A stretch of 64,000 nucleotides of DNA from Paralvinella palmiformis. Taxonomy: Eukaryota; Annelida; Polychaeta; Terebellida; Alvinellidae. Under the pieces are notes generated by a model that saw only the letters and a program-made list of their open reading frames with translations, ran no database searches and was not told the DNA's origin. The stretch spans positions 1 through 64,000 of the forward strand of contig JAODUP010000562.1 of the NCBI GenBank assembly GCA_025642065.1, written 5' to 3'. A program made the position numbers and the translations under genes. Below, piece after piece: positions 14,295 to 22,270 of this stretch. Numbering within the stretch: the stretch's first letter is position 1; each line of letters opens with the position of its first letter.

Positions 14295-14449
14295 GTGCGC
14301 GCGCGCGCGCGTGTGTGTATGCGTGCGTGCGTGTGTGTGTATGCGTGCGTGTTTATGTATCTATCCATACAGATTTGCGTCATAAAAAACTTACTCTTTT
14401 GAGCAGAGGGTTCGTTTGCTGGTACAATAGTGGAAGTGCCACACCCCAT
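322..14449 (-). CDS. PPEF: PPEF/rdgC-type serine/threonine protein phosphatase, 3' end outside window
   Basis: The product is a metallophosphatase of the PPP family with calmodulin- and calcium-binding parts (PPEF1/2 of vertebrates, rdgC of flies). Twelve coding exons join with matched phases: 14395-14449, 12393-12520, 9790-9907, 9448-9602, 8554-8715, 7809-7975, 6746-6782, 4654-4803, 4234-4326, 2985-3170, 2173-2318, 322-428. Seen in order: MGCGTS N-terminus, IQ motif near residue 27, GDLHG (191-195), GDFVDRG (220-226), GNHE (252-255), HGG (305-307), WSDP, RGGG (376-379), RSHE (401-404), SASNYY, then the start of the EF-hand region. All metal and catalytic motifs of the PPP family are present. 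The visible part is 501 codons. Family members are about 650-750, so the EF-hands and stop lie left of base 322. The start is the ATG at 14449. Known family role: dephosphorylation in sensory cells, such as rhodopsin in flies. Introns are full of SINEs and microsatellites. Identity is firm; PPEF1 versus PPEF2 cannot be assigned in an invertebrate. Confidence 0.93.
525..1507. mobile_element. Same MITE family, split by a large insertion, in the last visible PPEF intron
   Basis: TTAAAGGAACGGTTCACCCT at 525 and AGGTGAACTGTCCATTTAA ending 1507 are its terminal inverted repeats. The left 165 bp and right 170 bp align with the reverse complement of the copy at 57797-58128 (for example CTTCAAAATGGC and GGATTATTTAATATGT). 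The roughly 650 bp between about 690 and 1338 has no counterpart there and holds a CA/GA microsatellite. Confidence 0.7.
1919..1986. repeat. GC, AT, GT compound microsatellite
   Basis: GCGCGC, then an AT run and a GT run. Confidence 0.9.
2173..2318 (-). CDS. PPEF: PPEF coding exon 11, SASNYY motif (residues 418-466)
   Basis: [20 protein letters not shown] closes the phosphatase fold, followed by [15 protein letters not shown] toward the EF-hand part. The exon lies beside a microsatellite-rich intron, starts at CTATACAG and ends with two bases of an Arg codon at GTAATT. Confidence 0.9.
2482..2661. repeat. Inverted repeat enclosing AT/GT runs, then AC/AT/AG runs
   Basis: Arms 2482-2508 and 2575-2600 are inverted (GTTTATGCGTTC against GAACACATAAAC), with AT and GT repeats between and AC, AT, AG repeats after. 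The RNA or single strand could fold into a long hairpin. Confidence 0.8.
2769..2924. repeat. AT microsatellite and GA microsatellite flanking unique DNA
   Basis: AT run 2769-2805 and GA run 2895-2924. Confidence 0.85.
2985..3170 (-). CDS. PPEF: PPEF coding exon 10, RGGG and RSHE motifs (residues 356-417)
   Basis: [28 protein letters not shown] and [15 protein letters not shown] are near-identical to the PPEF catalytic C-half. It includes the substrate-groove and metal-binding His of RSHE. The exon is 62 whole codons. Confidence 0.94.
3804..4080. repeat. C11/G12 palindrome, GT run and long AT microsatellite
   Basis: C run 3804-3814 and G run 3828-3839 can pair as a stem. A GT/G run lies at 3915-3949 and about 27 AT units at 4025-4080. 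Confidence 0.85.
4234..4326 (-). CDS. PPEF: PPEF coding exon 9, acidic catalytic insert (residues 325-355)
   Basis: [19 protein letters not shown] then ITEWQQ. PPEF proteins carry a variable insert here inside the catalytic domain. This one is short and rich in Asp and Ser. A nearer acceptor at 4310-4311 would give an immediate stop, so the start at 4326 after TATCCAG was chosen by phase. Confidence 0.82.
4654..4803 (-). CDS. PPEF: PPEF coding exon 8, HGG motif (residues 275-324)
   Basis: Encodes [16 protein letters not shown] and [17 protein letters not shown]. His305 of HGG is a metal ligand. The exon is 50 whole codons, ending IDRHK at GTAATC. Confidence 0.93.
4893..4957. repeat. CA/GA microsatellite
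   Basis: CA run then interrupted GA run. Confidence 0.85.
5004..5090 (+). mobile_element. Possible tRNA-like SINE head
   Basis: GTAGTGGCATTAGAGTGG and GGTTCTCGGTTCGAAACC look like A and B boxes in a PPEF intron. Single copy; weak. Confidence 0.35.
5399..5450. repeat. GAGT tetranucleotide array
   Basis: About 13 perfect GAGT units in a PPEF intron. A shorter array of the same motif is at 15803-15829. Confidence 0.92.
5890..5953 (-). mobile_element. SINE-1 tRNA-like head
   Basis: On the minus strand it reads GGTCTAGCGGTAGCGTGTTG (A box) and GTATTCGAATCTGAG (B box region). Only the head is present; the usual 3' body is absent. Confidence 0.7.
6096..6128. repeat. AAT microsatellite
   Basis: About eleven trinucleotide units. 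Confidence 0.9.
6746..6782 (-). CDS. PPEF: PPEF coding exon 7, 37-bp micro-exon (residues 262-274)
   Basis: [12 protein letters not shown] matches the family helix that directly follows NLR. The first base completes the split Arg codon and the last base closes Lys, so both flanking phases are satisfied. The 37-bp exon is easily missed by gene finders. Confidence 0.88.
7021..7458. repeat. Mosaic of at least seven microsatellites
   Basis: CT, AT, ATCT (about 12 units), CGTC, CATC, GT, GA, GCGT, AT and GT runs follow one another over 440 bp in PPEF intron 6. Apparent reading frames here are repeat translation. Confidence 0.9.
7809..7975 (-). CDS. PPEF: PPEF coding exon 6, GDxVDRG and GNHE motifs (residues 207-261)
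   Basis: Contains [10 protein letters not shown] and [14 protein letters not shown], the central metal-binding and proton-donor motifs of PPP phosphatases. Ends with two bases of an Arg codon at a GTGTGT donor. Confidence 0.94.
8047..8253. repeat. GT-rich and AT microsatellites
   Basis: A GT run with interruptions from 8047, and a clean AT run 8220-8253, in PPEF intron 5. Confidence 0.85.
8554..8715 (-). CDS. PPEF: PPEF coding exon 5, GDxHG motif (residues 153-206)
   Basis: Encodes [19 protein letters not shown] and the first PPP metal motif [18 protein letters not shown]. Asp192 and His194 are the expected metal ligands. The exon is 54 whole codons; the acceptor is TATTTAG and the donor GTAAGC. 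Confidence 0.93.
8763..8976. repeat. CA then CT/ACTC-rich simple sequence
   Basis: CA run, then long CT tracts with GACT and ACTC variants, up to the start of the SINE-1 copy. Confidence 0.88.
8977..9155 (+). mobile_element. SINE-1 full-length copy
   Basis: A good reference copy. RNA polymerase III A box is TGGTCTAGCGGTAGCG, the B box region is GTGTTCAAATCTCGG, then TTCATCTTTGACTTCGCTTC, GGAGGTCGCTCGGCCC and the end AAAGTGGCCGTAAAACATC with ATC repeats. It is inserted behind a CT-rich simple repeat in a PPEF intron. Confidence 0.85.
9268..9352. repeat. ACGT/ACAT tetranucleotide array
   Basis: TACG units grade into about 14 CATA units. Confidence 0.88.
9448..9602 (-). CDS. PPEF: PPEF coding exon 4 (to residue 152)
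   Basis: An acidic linker, then [19 protein letters not shown] and LIDAFKGRQ, the segment just before the phosphatase domain in PPEF proteins. Phase 2 in, phase 0 out, with a GTGCGA donor. Confidence 0.9.
9790..9907 (-). CDS. PPEF: PPEF coding exon 3 (residues 62-101)
   Basis: [19 protein letters not shown] continues the family N-terminal block, then becomes a polar, poorly conserved linker. Ends with one base of a codon at GTATGT. Confidence 0.85.
10250..10435 (+). mobile_element. L2-like LINE 3' remnant
   Basis: CTTAAAAACTCATCTATTCA reads LKTHLF, the usual end of L2/CR1 reverse transcriptase. TGTACAGCGCCTTTGAATGG and a run of ATT repeats follow. Confidence 0.6.
10460..10642 (-). mobile_element. 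SINE-1 full-length copy
   Basis: Reverse copy: TTTTACGGCCACTTTTGTGC, TAGGCTAAATGGGCCGACC, AAATTCGAACACGGG and CGCTACCGATAGACCAAGG. It lies next to an L2-like LINE tail and GTT/ATT simple repeats in PPEF intron 2. Confidence 0.85.
11185..11363 (-). mobile_element. SINE-1 full-length copy
   Basis: Reverse copy with GATGTTTTACGGCTAC, GGCCGAGCGACCTCCAAAGG, GAGATTCGAACTCAGG and CGCTACCAACTAGACCACG. Confidence 0.85.
12235..12301. repeat. CA/GA microsatellite
   Basis: CA and GCAC variants then a GA run, near PPEF exon 2. Confidence 0.85.
12393..12520 (-). CDS. PPEF: PPEF coding exon 2, IQ motif (residues 19-61)
   Basis: Encodes the IQ calmodulin-binding segment ([18 protein letters not shown]) followed by [16 protein letters not shown], a block highly conserved in the PPEF family. 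The acceptor is TTTTCAG and the donor GTATAA, ending in phase 0. Confidence 0.92.
12624..12863. repeat. Three AT/GT runs
   Basis: AT/GT 12624-12666, AT 12775-12817 and CA/TA 12827-12873 in PPEF intron 1. Confidence 0.85.
13482..13530. repeat. AAT microsatellite, about 16 units
   Basis: A pure trinucleotide run in PPEF intron 1. Confidence 0.9.
14249..14352. repeat. AT, GT, GC, GT, GCGT compound repeat
   Basis: Begins only about 45 bp after PPEF exon 1, inside intron 1; alternating purine-pyrimidine throughout. Confidence 0.88.
14395..14449 (-). CDS. PPEF: PPEF coding exon 1 (residues 1-18)
   Basis: Begins [10 protein letters not shown]. Gly2, Cys3 and a small residue at position 6 match the N-myristoylation plus palmitoylation pattern known from membrane-anchored signalling proteins. 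The exon ends with one base of a codon at a GTAAGT donor, and the next exon supplies the other two. An earlier in-frame GTG is not needed because the ATG gives the family N-terminus. Confidence 0.85.
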
Positions 14450-15149
14450 TGTATGTGACACCTAACGCTGGCTGACATATGGCTCAGTAACGCTTCGTCC
14501 GTAAGTAATTAACTCGAGAACACGTAGTGTAGGGGTCGGAAATCTATAATATCCGTTGACATACAGGGTACGATGTACTACGGGCCGCTGATAACATTGC
14601 CAAATCCTTTATCGTAGTATGTTGTGTGAAGTAGAACAAATGCTAGACGGTTGACGTGATGCCCTGTAGGTAGGTAGGTAGGTTAGGTTAGGTTCTTCTA
14701 GTTGTTTTACGTTGACCAAAGAAGATTCCTGTAGCCTCAAGCGTGCGCCTCATATCTGAGTTGTACTCCAGCAATTACCAGATATGGTTATCCTGAAACA
14801 GAAAGGGTAAACATAATAGAGTAAGTTGGGGGAGTTTCTGACTGGGAGTGGGGAAATGGTTGATATAAAAACATTATGGGTGGATGGGAGGGGGGGGGGT
14901 AAATAATAAATGACTTGCCGCTAATTAATTGTAAAATAATAAAGTGAACGATTTATCTAGAATTTGAGTACTAAAAGGGGTTGTGACTGACTATGAGCGT
15001 TGATCATATTTACAATGAGGCTGTGCTTTTGCCTCGTAAAAACTTAGAATTAACATGTAAGTATTATCCAATCCCGCATGTTTGTTGGCACCGTCTGAAT
15101 GAGGGTGCTTTGAGAAACGTGCTTATATTAGAGTATTTTATTTTATTTC

Positions 15150-15322
15150 AACACCACAAATGGGCGCCTATATGGTCTAACATATCTATAGCACCTGGTT
15201 TCAAACCCCGGCCGAGGTATTTCAGAAGGGTGTTTCATCTTTCACTTCACCTCGTTAACCCCGGGGGTCGCTCAGCCCATTTAGCCTACCTTGTGGACAA
15301 AAGTGGCCGTAAAACATCAACA
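15150..15322 (+). mobile_element. SINE-1 copy, diverged head
   Basis: The 3' body is clear (TTTCAGAAGGGTGTTTCATC, GGGTCGCTCAGCCCATTTAG, AAAGTGGCCGTAAAACATC). The head keeps TTTCAAACCCCGG as a B-box remnant. Confidence 0.75.
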
Positions 15323-15599
15323 TTTATATTTCAACGCCACAAATACCACAAGTGATGGTCGTGTTTCCAGTAACATATCTAGAAGCAGAATATGAAAAAG
15401 CTTTCACTTTATGTACCGACTTACTCTGGACGCAAGTAAATAACACACGAGGGCGTGTATAAAGTCGGAACAAAGTCGATATATGGCCGTATCGTATCCC
15501 GAATTAATACTAGGACATCAGTATGTAGAAACGGTGACTTGTACCGCGAGTGGGTATGCCTAGATGTCAAGGTGGTGTGTTTTATCCCGACATAAGTTG

Positions 15600-15700
15600 A
15601 TTGGTTGTGTCATCCTTCAACGTCATTCATTACCTTCTGTAATTAGCCGGTCCCATTAACCGACGATGGACACAAGAGTAGTCATAAAACATCTATCATA
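15600..15700 (+). mobile_element. SINE-1 old, diverged copy
   Basis: GTCATCCTTCAACGTCATTC, CGGTCCCATTAACCGACG and AGTCATAAAACATC follow the same order as the SINE-1 3' body with many substitutions. Confidence 0.5.
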
Positions 15701-15914
15701 AAATAGTCAAGATGTCGTAAAAATGTTGAACGAAGAAGTGAACTAGACATAAACTCAGTGAATAACGTCAACGACTTTTATTTAATAAACAAAAAACAAA
15801 CTGATTGAGTGAGTGAGTGAGTGAGTGAGTTATTTTGTTAGTTTAGGCGCCGGCCAGACTTGAAACGTAATATGGCCGACGGGTGGCGCCCCGAAGAAAC
15901 ATCCCACAAATACA

Positions 15915-15992
15915 GATATCGCCGTCATCGAAACCCAGAGCTAAAGAGTTACAGCGTAGCGCTCTAGTCACTGCGCTATTGAGGCGTGTTAT
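15915..15992 (-). mobile_element. tRNA-like SINE head, third family
   Basis: The minus strand has an A-box-like AATAGCGCAGTGACTAGAGC and a B-box-like GGGTTTCGATGAC. No body shared with SINE-1 or SINE-2 was seen. Confidence 0.45.
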
Positions 15993-16023
15993 ATTATTGG
16001 TTGAAATCGCGTGGATACTGATA

Positions 16024-16028
<5 letters not shown>

Positions 16029-16074
<46 letters not shown>

Positions 16075-16442
16075 CATTCTAGTGCATCAAACGAAGCTTT
16101 TGGGGGTATTCGAGCCCGTCCGTGTACGTGTGTCGTCGAAACGTTCCAATAATACCGCACTAAAACAGCATACAGGTAACCGGTGGACGTGGAATGTCAA
16201 CTGTCTCGAGTAAACAAACATTGAACGACAACACAATACTGAAGTAAATCCTGGATACATCTATCTAAATATAGATTCAGTGATCGATATTTAGAAGAAT
16301 AAGTTGACGATTAATGAAAACTAGTAGGCGAGAAAAAATCGTCGATTTACACAATTGTAGCATTTAGAGAATTGAGTATTGTTGATAAATAATACGCTGA
16401 ATTTCTTATATGATTAAATTCAGATATTCCAAGTACTAATAA

Positions 16443-16490
<48 letters not shown>
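16029..16490. repeat. Two long AT microsatellites
   Basis: AT 16029-16070 and AT 16443-16490, either side of unique AT-rich DNA. Confidence 0.88.
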
Positions 16491-16493
<3 letters not shown>

Positions 16494-17004
16494 GACCGAA
16501 ATGGCAGTTTTTAACGTGGCCGGCAACCTCGAATGAGGGAGCCCCATATGGTCTGTCATTTAGAATTCAGAATATATGGCATATTCCGTGGAGAAAACCT
16601 TGCCAGTTGTCTGGCTCGATGAAAAACCCCTCCTACTATAGTGACTCGGCCGAGGCACGAACCTCCGACCTCCAGCACAGAATAATAATATAGCCATAGG
16701 TAAATTGTCTTACGTTGTACCCATGAGGCCACCTCAAAGAGATTTATTATATCTGAAAGATGTCGTATCAATGATCTGATAAAATGTTTTATATAAAACA
16801 ATTTTTGTAAACATAAACTAATATATTTCCTTAAGCATGACGAAGTTGTTGACTTTATAGATTATCTCCAAACGAATTATGACATAATTAATAGAGAGTA
16901 CAAATATTATTGTTATGGTTTTAAAGTTTTTATTATGGTCTACTCAAACGGTACAAGTTTATTTATAAATACTACATTAAATAATTAATTTAAGTCACAT
17001 GTTT

Positions 17005-17095
17005 ATAATAATAATATAATAATGCATGTTTATATAGCGCCATAATCTGCTTCCACCCAGCACACATCTCAACTCCCAAGGGAGCATACATGTCA
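17005..17095 (-). mobile_element. SINE-2 3'-end fragment
   Basis: ATGTTTATATAGCGCC and CATCTCAACTCCCAAGGGAG match the SINE-2 3' half in reverse. Confidence 0.6.
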
Positions 17096-17261
17096 GTCAG
17101 AAAAAAATTTGCTATATGCCGACGTTTAGATGTCAAAGCTGATGAGAAAACGCAAATTTACAACAACAATAATAACAACAACAACAATAAAACCCGATGC
17201 CAGTCACGTGTTAGTCAGATTGAGGCACAACAATGGGTGGGTTATACACTGATGGTGAACA

Positions 17262-17430
17262 TTGATGGTTTACAGCCATTTTTGAGCACAAGGTAGGCTA
17301 AATGGGCCGAGCGACCTCCAAAGGTAATGAACAGAGGTCGAAGATGAAACATCCTTCAGACATCCCCACGCCGAAGTTTGAACTCGGGTGGTAGCGATCT
17401 GTGATCAACCGCGCTAACAGTTAAACCATG
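17262..17430 (-). mobile_element. SINE-1 full-length copy
   Basis: Reverse copy with AGGCTAAATGGGCCGAGCGA, CGAAGTTTGAACTCGG and GCGCTAACAGTTAAACCATG. It abuts an SINE-2 tail fragment and a CAA repeat on its left. Confidence 0.8.
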
Positions 17431-18068
17431 CAGGATGACATATTGAATATAACAAACGAATCCCCCCGGGGGGGGGGGATTTGTTATGATCTCTTGTAAA
17501 ACGTAATATGAATGAAGCCTAATAAGAGAACACTTAATCGATGATATCGATCAAGATCAGATAGGTTACATAGAAGTCATTTATGTCGAATGAAATAATA
17601 AATTGCTGCTGTTTGTTAATTAATCTCATCTCGTCCAACGTTTATTGTTCAGTTTTATGTCGGGTCTGACGACGACAACTTCTCGATAACAATGTCAGAG
17701 CTCCCCGCATTGAGGCGAGACATCAATTCAAAAAGGACTGCGACTAATATCGAATAAACCGTTTTGTGTTTCTTTCGACCGATTACAGAATGAGGCTTAT
17801 TCGTGGCTGCCATAAGTGCGGGGAGGGAGTGGGGGGGGGGAACAATTTCAAGAAGAATCTGGGTTATCACTGAAGACAGAATAATCTTTAAAAATACAGC
17901 CCATCGCAATCGATTAGTGGTGGAGTTTTTCGAGAGGAAGACATATAACGGAAGTTCGGTAATTATCTTGAACGCATAAACAGAAAATACTGAACACGCA
18001 CATACATGCGCGCGTAGCCACGCAAGCAGAAACACGCACACATCCGATCACGCACGTACAGATGCATC

Positions 18069-18246
18069 AGATGATTGGTGTTTTACGGCCACTTGGATTC
18101 ACGTGGTAGGCTAAATGGGCCGAGCGACCTGCGAAGGTAATGAAGCGAAGTCAAAGATGAAACACTCTTCAGATATGCCCACGCCGAGATTCGAACTCAG
18201 GTGGTAGTGATCTGTGGCCCAACGAATTACCATCTAGACCGCGGAG
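18069..18246 (-). mobile_element. SINE-1 full-length copy
   Basis: Reverse copy with GGTGTTTTACGGCCACTTGG, TAGGCTAAATGGGCCGAGCG, GAGATTCGAACTCAGG and TTACCATCTAGACCGCGG. Confidence 0.85.
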
Positions 18247-18689
18247 TACTAATCCACAAACATCGATTGCCAGGAATACGTCATTTTCTCATTCGGTAAT
18301 TTTTCTATTTTTAAATAAGATAAGACGGGTTCGTCAAACAAAGAAAATGGACTCTATCGTGTATTAGTTTTCTAATATTCGACTTTTGTTGTATTTATCT
18401 TACTTCAGTAAAGTGAAATAAAACCAAATTTAGTGTCCCTGTATTGTTCAGTTCGATTCAGATATCGAGTTCTACAGGAGTTATCTGTTAAGTCGCAATT
18501 ACCTATTAATATTGTTAATTTGTAATAATTTCTACACTATCCATAGTCATAATCTATTGATTAGTTGCCATGGTGACAATATCATATTTTTTTACATTAT
18601 AAACAATTTACTTTTAATTCCAAGCAACTCACTTGATATTTTGTTACCACTTTTATGCTCATCGTAGATAATAAAATGAAGAGGGTGTT

Positions 18690-18766
<77 letters not shown>

Positions 18767-18866
18767 CGTGCACACACAAAAACTGCTGACAAAAGAGTCT
18801 TAAATGGTGATGAATATGACAATGGTTGACTATGATGTTTACTTCTTTAAATTAGTTTTTTAAGCT
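18690..18866 (+). repeat. GT-microsatellite-linked dispersed repeat, copy A
   Basis: A GT run of about 72 bp, then GACAAAAGAGTCTTAAATGG, TGAATATGACAATGG and TTAGTTTTTTAAG. The same order recurs at 57552-57682. Confidence 0.7.
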
Positions 18867-18957
18867 TGTGATAAATGAATCAGTCTTCACACATAAACCG
18901 GAGATAACCCAACACCCTAGTGATCTGTGGCCGATCGCGGTATCAACTTAGCCGAGA

Positions 18958-19160
18958 CGAGCCGCGGGTGGTCGCGCTGGCAGACCATTCAGCTATCAAT
19001 TCCGGGGTTCGGATCCCCTTCCTGGAAATTGGTCGCTGTTATGAATTGTAGCATATACCCTCTTAATTGGTTTCATCTTGGTCGATCTGGGCGAAGGGCC
19101 ACAGACTTGTGGGTTACGTCGATCTGGCCAAAGCCTTCCAATGATTGATGGCTGAAACAT
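18958..19160 (+). mobile_element. Possible SINE with perfect B box
   Basis: GCCGCGGGTGGTCGCGCTGG resembles an A-box arm and GGGGTTCGGATCCCC is a perfect T-arm stem and loop. A non-tRNA body follows. No second copy is in the window. Confidence 0.4.
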
Positions 19161-19483
19161 CCCACATACACTGCTAATACTGTGATTCGAACTACACAAC
19201 ATGAAAATATGTGGATTACAATGGAGCTTCACCGCAGAAGTGCTCTTGTACAATATATAAATAAATATATTAAGAAATGTTATTTCGCTGTTAAGACAGC
19301 TTGTTAAGACAGCTTGTAGACGTGTTGTAACCTGGAAGTGTTAATTTGTGATACAGCGCACTAAGAAGCCTATTTAATTGTTACGGTTCAGATTTTATTA
19401 ACAACGATCTATGGATTCGTTGAAATCGTGTGATCACACACACATGCGACTGGAACGCATGAACACATGCACGCATGTACATA

Positions 19484-19562
19484 AACACACACACACACAC
19501 ATAAACACGCACGCATCCGCATACCAATACATACGTTCAATCACACATACATTCGCCCCTCC

Positions 19563-19597
<35 letters not shown>
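19484..19597. repeat. CA and AT microsatellites
   Basis: CA run with CGCA variants, then an AT run 19566-19597. Confidence 0.85.
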
Positions 19598-19599
<2 letters not shown>

Positions 19600-20613
19600 A
19601 GCCTAAAAGCCGCACTCCGCGGGTACTTTAAAGCTTGCCCCAGGGGATGACTACTTGGGCCGCGGTCGAGGTAATGGTCACCACCGAAATGGAGGACACC
19701 ACGTGACATGGATGTTGTCAACATAACGGCTATCACCTACATCATAGTCCCAAACAAAGTCAAATTCACCGACGTTTAAGTCTCCTTTGTCAGATTTGTT
19801 TGCGAACACACAAATAAACAAACACACACATCATTCGCTTTCCTTTATATAGATATACAAGGTGGTGGGGGTTTCGAACTTTCTTATTCTTGCGAACTGA
19901 AACGCCAGCAGTTACTTTAAGATTTCCTCGTAACCGGATAAACATCAATCTGTCAAAGAATAAACAATACAACCTCTAACCGCAAAACTGTAGGTGTGTG
20001 GGCGTCGATCCACTAACAAATCGTCAGTTTTTAACGTACAGGTGAAAACCCCAAACAATACTTCTATATCCAGTGAATACAAACGTAATACTATCCCTCT
20101 AAACATACAACTTGACGTACAACTGGACGGGTTCTCTTTCTGTCAAAACACACCAGTCTGAGGAAGAATATACGACATCATTTGAGGACGAATTACTTCG
20201 CTCCATTTATTTGATGAGCCAGTCTGATTGGTGTTACAGTCATGTTTACATTTATTTGTAATAATTGTCGGATGAATAACTGATCCTTACGTGAATCCTG
20301 ATTTGGACGATCGCGTGCCTTGAGACGAAGGGGCGAAGAAGCGACGTTAGTGACATTTGTACGACATCGGGGAGCGAGACACGCAACTATGCGATTAAAG
20401 GGATGCGAAGAGACGCTTAAATCATGCGGGAAGCTGTGGAAACGAGCCTGATTCTATATATTACACTCTGCTGAGTTGTAGCAGAAAATCACAGAAAATC
20501 TTGCAAATATTTGGCGAATGAACGGATTTAGGGTTCCCATGCTGGCTTCAGTGTTCATTCCGGAATAAATGGTGAGGCGTATCGTGTGACGGAATTAAAC
20601 TAAAAACTAAGCG

Positions 20614-20745
20614 AATGTCGATGTTTTACGGCCGCCCTTATGGCTAAATCGGCCGAGCTACCGCCAGAAGTAATGAGACAAACTGTAACATGAAACGCCC
20701 CCTTCCGACATAACCCGGTCGGGGTTTGAACCTGGATGCTATAGA
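20614..20745 (-). mobile_element. SINE-1 diverged copy
   Basis: TGTTTTACGGCCGCCC, ATCGGCCGAGCTACCGCC and CGGGGTTTGAACCTGG. The B box is well kept; the A-box end is lost. Confidence 0.65.
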
Positions 20746-22228
20746 TCTTCGTAGCTTATAATTCATTCGACGAGAACCTACATGATCCCACACAGCGGAG
20801 CGTAGTACGTATAGAACACAAGGATTTCTCTATACACCGTTAGTGCCTATACTTAAAGAAATAAGCGGCGAACTATTGAACGTAATACATACCCGGCAGT
20901 AATCGTGCTGCTCCGCGCCTGTAAGCCAGCCAATCTCCGGTAAGTGTTGTGAGTAGATTTGGCGTTGGCAGGTGACCATGTTTTACAGATTAGGACCGGA
21001 GCTCAACAAACAACAGATCGATGTCAAGATATCGGGGGCCGTTTTTTTGGTCAAGTTTTAGTTGCGGGTAGAGAAGCCGTCGTGGTCGTCTCTCTCTCTC
21101 TCTCTCTCTCTAGCCCCTCGCATATACTCCGTACACCCGAACTCCAATACGACTGTTCTCGTCCATTCAATTCAGACAGACGTGGCCGACCGATTTCGGT
21201 CTACGAGGTGTGCGATAGCAGGTACGTCGATGCCGAACCTTCCGTAAGAGGACCGCTCTATACAGTCGCAGTTCCTCGTGACCGATTTCCGTATCTCAAT
21301 AACTGCCATAAAAGTGTCCCCGAACTGCGGTGGCTCTCGCCGCCCGACGACGTTTGTCTGTTACGGCTAAAAGTTCTGCTGCTGCTTCTTGGTTACGTGC
21401 GAGCTACCAGAACATTCAATTAACATATAGCCGTCGGTTAGAAACAAGACCCTTTCGCGGCCATAATCCAAGCTAAATATGTCTTCGTTGTTTTTGTTGT
21501 TATTTGCCAACGTTTTAGTGTCCGAAATACGTGTAGTCCGAGAGCCTAGTATCATGTGTCATGGCTCGAGAGTGGCGCCGTTTGGATCTGGATATAAGAT
21601 CGTATTTTGGGGTTTCCGCGGCGCCACCTGTCGGTTTACTGCGGCGGCTCTAGCGTTTCGGTTGTCGTCTCGTTTCACAATTACACACAAGGTGCGGCTA
21701 TTACAGGCGTGTTGTTATCGGGAAACCCGATTGTGTGTGGGGCGGGATGGGAGGGGGGGGGGGGAGGAATGGGGGGAGGCGGTGAGGACGAGCAGAAGGG
21801 AATCTCAGAGTAGCTCTAACCGAGGTTCAACGGCTCGTCGTTTACTGCAGGGTATAAGACTGGTGGTTAACGTAGGTCGACGTAAGGCTGTGCCAAACAA
21901 GCGACAGCCTGGGGATACTCCCCGAACTACAAGCTGGTAGGTCGACGAATAACGAAGAAGGGCGGTATATGTCTCTTAGTGGCATACACATAGATTAGAA
22001 CAAGCCATAACGCGTTAAACTTCACTACAAACGAACTCCGCCTACGTTTGATAAACAGTGACGTCATCATTTTTACTGCGGCATAAAATTGAAAACTACG
22101 GTGCTCTGAGCGACAATCGGATGCCAAAACATAATATCGTTTGTTTGCGCAAATCTGTGTATAGATGTCTTAAAGATTCACTCGTTGATTGAGTAAAACG
22201 AGAATAAAATACTGGAAAGTACATGGAT

Positions 22229-22270
22229 GTTTGATGTTTTACGGCCACTTTTTGGCACATGGAGGGCTCG
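22229..22270 (-). mobile_element. SINE-1 3'-end fragment
   Basis: TTTGATGTTTTACGGCCACT then GGCACATGG: only the last 40 or so bases of the family. Confidence 0.6.

Larger units (their letters stand above)
14450..16580. other. Intergenic, upstream of PPEF
   Basis: Holds the unassigned PPEF 5' UTR and promoter, two SINE-1 copies, one tRNA-like head, short GTAG/GGTTA repeats near 14670 and AT microsatellites. No supported gene. Confidence 0.5.

Noticed and set aside
14993..15355. 120-codon plus-strand open frame upstream of PPEF
   Set aside because: Its second half is a SINE-1 copy and the first half has no recognisable motif.
20959..21940. Two open frames of about 150 codons
   Set aside because: No recognisable domain, low-complexity Ser/Leu run from a CT microsatellite, and no paired splice sites; kept only as a GC-rich unassigned stretch.
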